A program made the translations under genes and the position numbers. A DNA stretch of 15,703 nucleotides from Fidelibacterota bacterium (lineage in GTDB: Bacteria > Marinisomatota > Marinisomatia > Marinisomatales > UBA1611). Positions 14,359 to 15,703 of this stretch are shown in pieces. The DNA lies in assembly GCA_002718285.1 (NCBI GenBank), contig PBAR01000042.1, forward strand, positions 1 through 15,703. The letters run 5' to 3'. The first letter of the stretch is position 1. Every line of letters begins with the position of its first letter. A model generated the notes under the pieces. The model was not told where the DNA came from and did not search any database. It saw nothing but the letters and a program-made list of their open reading frames with translations.

Positions 14359-15703
14359 TTAGTAAGTTGTGAAGTCACCTGTTGCTTCGTATCCAGCGCC
14401 GTGCGCATCAGCCTCGGTAAAGATTGCAAGAATTGCAAGCTCTCCACCATCGATATCTCCAGCACCGTCACCACCATTAGCAGCACGGTCATCCCAATGA
14501 ACAACATATGTGGTTGTGTCGTTATCAACTATAAAGATAAATGCGTCATCAGCAGCAGCATTCTGTACTTCGGCAGTAATTTCAGTAGCTAGAACTGCTA
14601 AGCCAGCAGCAGGGGTAGTTACTGCTTCATCAATGACGAATACACCAATATTATTAGCAGTGTTTAGATCAACAGCACCACCAGATTCAAATACAGTAAT
14701 AGCCTTATTACCTAAAGAACCACTAATCATATCTTCATCAAATGACATTACATCAGTACCTTCAGTTAGGCCAACCATAGTGTCATAACCTGTAATTGCA
14801 CCTTTAGCACTACCATCACCAGCTGCCCATTTAATGACATTAGTACCAGTTGTGAGTGTAAGGATATCAGCACCTGTACCACCTGTCATAGTATCATTAC
14901 CGGCACTATCAGAGATAGTATCAGCACCAGCACCTGCGACAATAGTATCATTACCTCCTGCGCCAGCTATAGTATCAGCATTAGCGCCAAGAGTAATAGT
15001 ATCAGCACCAGCACCACCTGTAATATTAAACACAACATCAGCTTCGGCAAATGCGGTTTCACCAGTTAATCCGATAACTAAGTCATTAACATTGATATTT
15101 CCATCACCGTTAACATCAAGCATAAACTCGGCAGTTCCATCATTAAAGACGAAATCACCAGCTACGCCACCTAAGTTACCAGGGGCCTCTGCAGTACTTG
15201 CAACATCACCTCTATCTGTTTCAGTAAATGTTATACCTCCAGCAGCAAGTGTTAGTGAAATTTCAAGTTTATCACCAGCTACACCAGCAGCAGAAGTTGC
15301 AGCAAAGTCAGTTATTGTATCTTTTGTTGCACCAGCTGAATCTCCAGCAGAATACTTGAATGTATCATTACCAGCACCACCAGTTATATTATCTCCACCA
15401 GTACCACCTGTAATAACATCATCACCAGTACCACCGTCAATAACATCAGCACCAGCACCACCTGCTATAATATCAGCACCGCCTGCAGCAGTGATAGTAT
15501 CCGCTCCTGTACCACCAGTTACATTATCAATACCTGTACCACCAGTTACATTATCACCTGCAGCACCGCCACCAACAGTTGTTGAATTACCTGTCACAAC
15601 AACATTGGAACCGTTACCTGTTGTAATTGTATCTGATCCAGCAGCACCATAAATAGTATCATCACCTGCGCCACCTTTTACAGTAAAGCGTGTAGTAAGA
15701 GCA
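14359..15703 (-). CDS. RTX (hemolysin-type Ca2+-binding repeat) secreted protein, C-terminal part
   Basis: The frame is open to the right edge, giving 447 visible residues; the start lies outside. A GTG at 15597 could be taken as a start, but the repeats continue in frame upstream of it (VKGGAGDDTIYG) without a ribosome site. Gly-Gly-x-Gly-x-Asp nonapeptides fill two blocks (15361-15675 and 14839-15024), the parallel beta-roll that folds on calcium outside the cell. Between them lie a beta-rich segment (NDTFKYSAGDSAG, TITDFAA, DKLEIS) and a canonical EF-hand loop. The last 80 residues, containing FIFIVDNDTTTYVVHWDD and GDIDGGELAILAIF and ending GDFTTY, look like an uncleaved type I secretion signal region. 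The visible part has no Cys and very few Lys or Arg. It is the obvious candidate client of the secretion genes at 3407-7400. It could be an S-layer protein, adhesin or enzyme; the missing N-terminus would decide. Confidence 0.9.
   Translation of the reverse strand, partial: ALTTRFTVKGGAGDDTIYGAAGSDTITTGNGSNVVVTGNSTTVGGGAAGDNVTGGTGIDNVTGGTGADTITAAGGADIIAGGAGADVIDGGTGDDVITGGTGGDNITGGAGNDTFKYSAGDSAGATKDTITDFAATSAAGVAGDKLEISLTLAAGGITFTETDRGDVASTAEAPGNLGGVAGDFVFNDGTAEFMLDVNGDGNINVNDLVIGLTGETAFAEADVVFNITGGAGADTITLGANADTIAGAGGNDTIVAGAGADTISDSAGNDTMTGGTGADILTLTTGTNVIKWAAGDGSAKGAITGYDTMVGLTEGTDVMSFDEDMISGSLGNKAITVFESGGAVDLNTANNIGVFVIDEAVTTPAAGLAVLATEITAEVQNAAADDAFIFIVDNDTTTYVVHWDDRAANGGDGAGDIDGGELAILAIFTEADAHGAGYEATGDFTTY
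14839..15024 (-). repeat. RTX nonapeptide block 2
   Basis: Imperfect nine-residue repeats such as GGAGADTIT, AGGNDTIVA, GAGADTISD and GGTGADILT. The Asp positions are the calcium ligands of a beta-roll. The block is more degenerate than the upstream one (GANADTIAG lacks a glycine). Confidence 0.85.
15082..15117 (-). other. EF-hand / dockerin-like calcium loop inside the RTX protein
   Basis: Twelve codons give DVNGDGNINVND, with D1, N3, D5, G6, I8 and D12 all matching the canonical EF-hand loop. This is a second kind of calcium site in the linker between the two RTX blocks. Confidence 0.8.
15361..15675 (-). repeat. RTX nonapeptide block 1
   Basis: About ten tandem nine-residue units, including GGAGDDTIY, GGTGADTIT, GGAGADVID, GGTGDDVIT and GGAGNDTFK. 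Most keep the GGxGxDxux pattern (u is a large hydrophobic residue) needed for a calcium-bound beta-roll. Confidence 0.9.
15506..15556 (-). repeat. Perfect 24-base tandem repeat within RTX block 1
   Basis: The 24 bases at 15506-15529 recur exactly at 15533-15556, a 27-base (nine-codon) period encoding consecutive N-V-T-G-G-T-G units. Exact DNA identity rather than only protein similarity suggests recent duplication or gene conversion. Confidence 0.85.

Noticed and set aside
14436..15034. Gly/Asp-rich periodicity as a CRISPR-like or satellite array
   Set aside because: The period is 27 bases in frame with protein repeats and the units differ at synonymous and non-synonymous positions, as expected for RTX coding sequence.
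15595..15597. GTG as the start codon of the RTX protein
   Set aside because: The same frame stays open for 35 more codons to the window edge and encodes further RTX repeats; no Shine-Dalgarno precedes the GTG.
14834..15652. Long open frame on the plus strand, rich in Pro, Val, Ser and Ala
   Set aside because: It is the mirror of the RTX repeats: low-complexity protein, no ribosome site, and the opposite strand codes a recognisable calcium-binding repeat protein.

Overview
The window is AT-rich (roughly 30% G+C by eye), gene-dense, and comes from a Gram-negative bacterium. It encodes an outer-membrane TolC-type channel, an inner-membrane ABC exporter with a periplasmic adaptor, and a tRNA-Val with a genome-encoded CCA end. 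Short intergenic gaps, low G+C and the marine-style TPR/2OG-oxygenase genes suggest a streamlined aquatic proteobacterium. The sequence alone does not let me name the lineage.

Layout from left to right. (1) Positions 1-2917 hold two divergent units. Leftward is a TPR protein fused to a 2OG-Fe(II) oxygenase-like C-terminus, cut by the window edge. Rightward is a TPR protein overlapping a prolyl-4-hydroxylase-type 2OG-Fe(II) oxygenase. (2) A tRNA-Val(GAC) begins on the last base of that oxygenase's stop codon. (3) Positions 3065-7400, plus strand, hold a small protein with a Lys/Gly tail and then a complete type I secretion system: TolC-family channel, ABC permease/ATPase and HlyD-family adaptor. 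(4) Positions 14277 down to 7408, minus strand, hold a seven-gene, tightly coupled cluster: methyltransferase, two GT4-type glycosyltransferases, then rfbC-rfbB-rfbD-rfbA, a full dTDP-L-rhamnose pathway. (5) Positions 15703 down to 14359, minus strand, hold the C-terminal 447 residues of a large RTX (Gly/Asp-repeat) protein whose start lies outside the window. It ends at a clear rho-independent terminator.

How the parts may work together (inference). The RTX protein looks like a classical type I secretion substrate and is the likely client of the exporter 7 kb away. The rhamnose and glycosyltransferase cluster between them could glycosylate the exported protein, or build a surface polysaccharide that anchors it, as O-antigen genes near S-layer export genes do in Caulobacter. 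The hydroxylases at the left end could modify proteins of the same surface system, but only proximity supports this.

No stretch longer than 300 bases lacks a gene; the largest gap is under 100 bases. I saw no insertion sequence, CRISPR array or attachment site.
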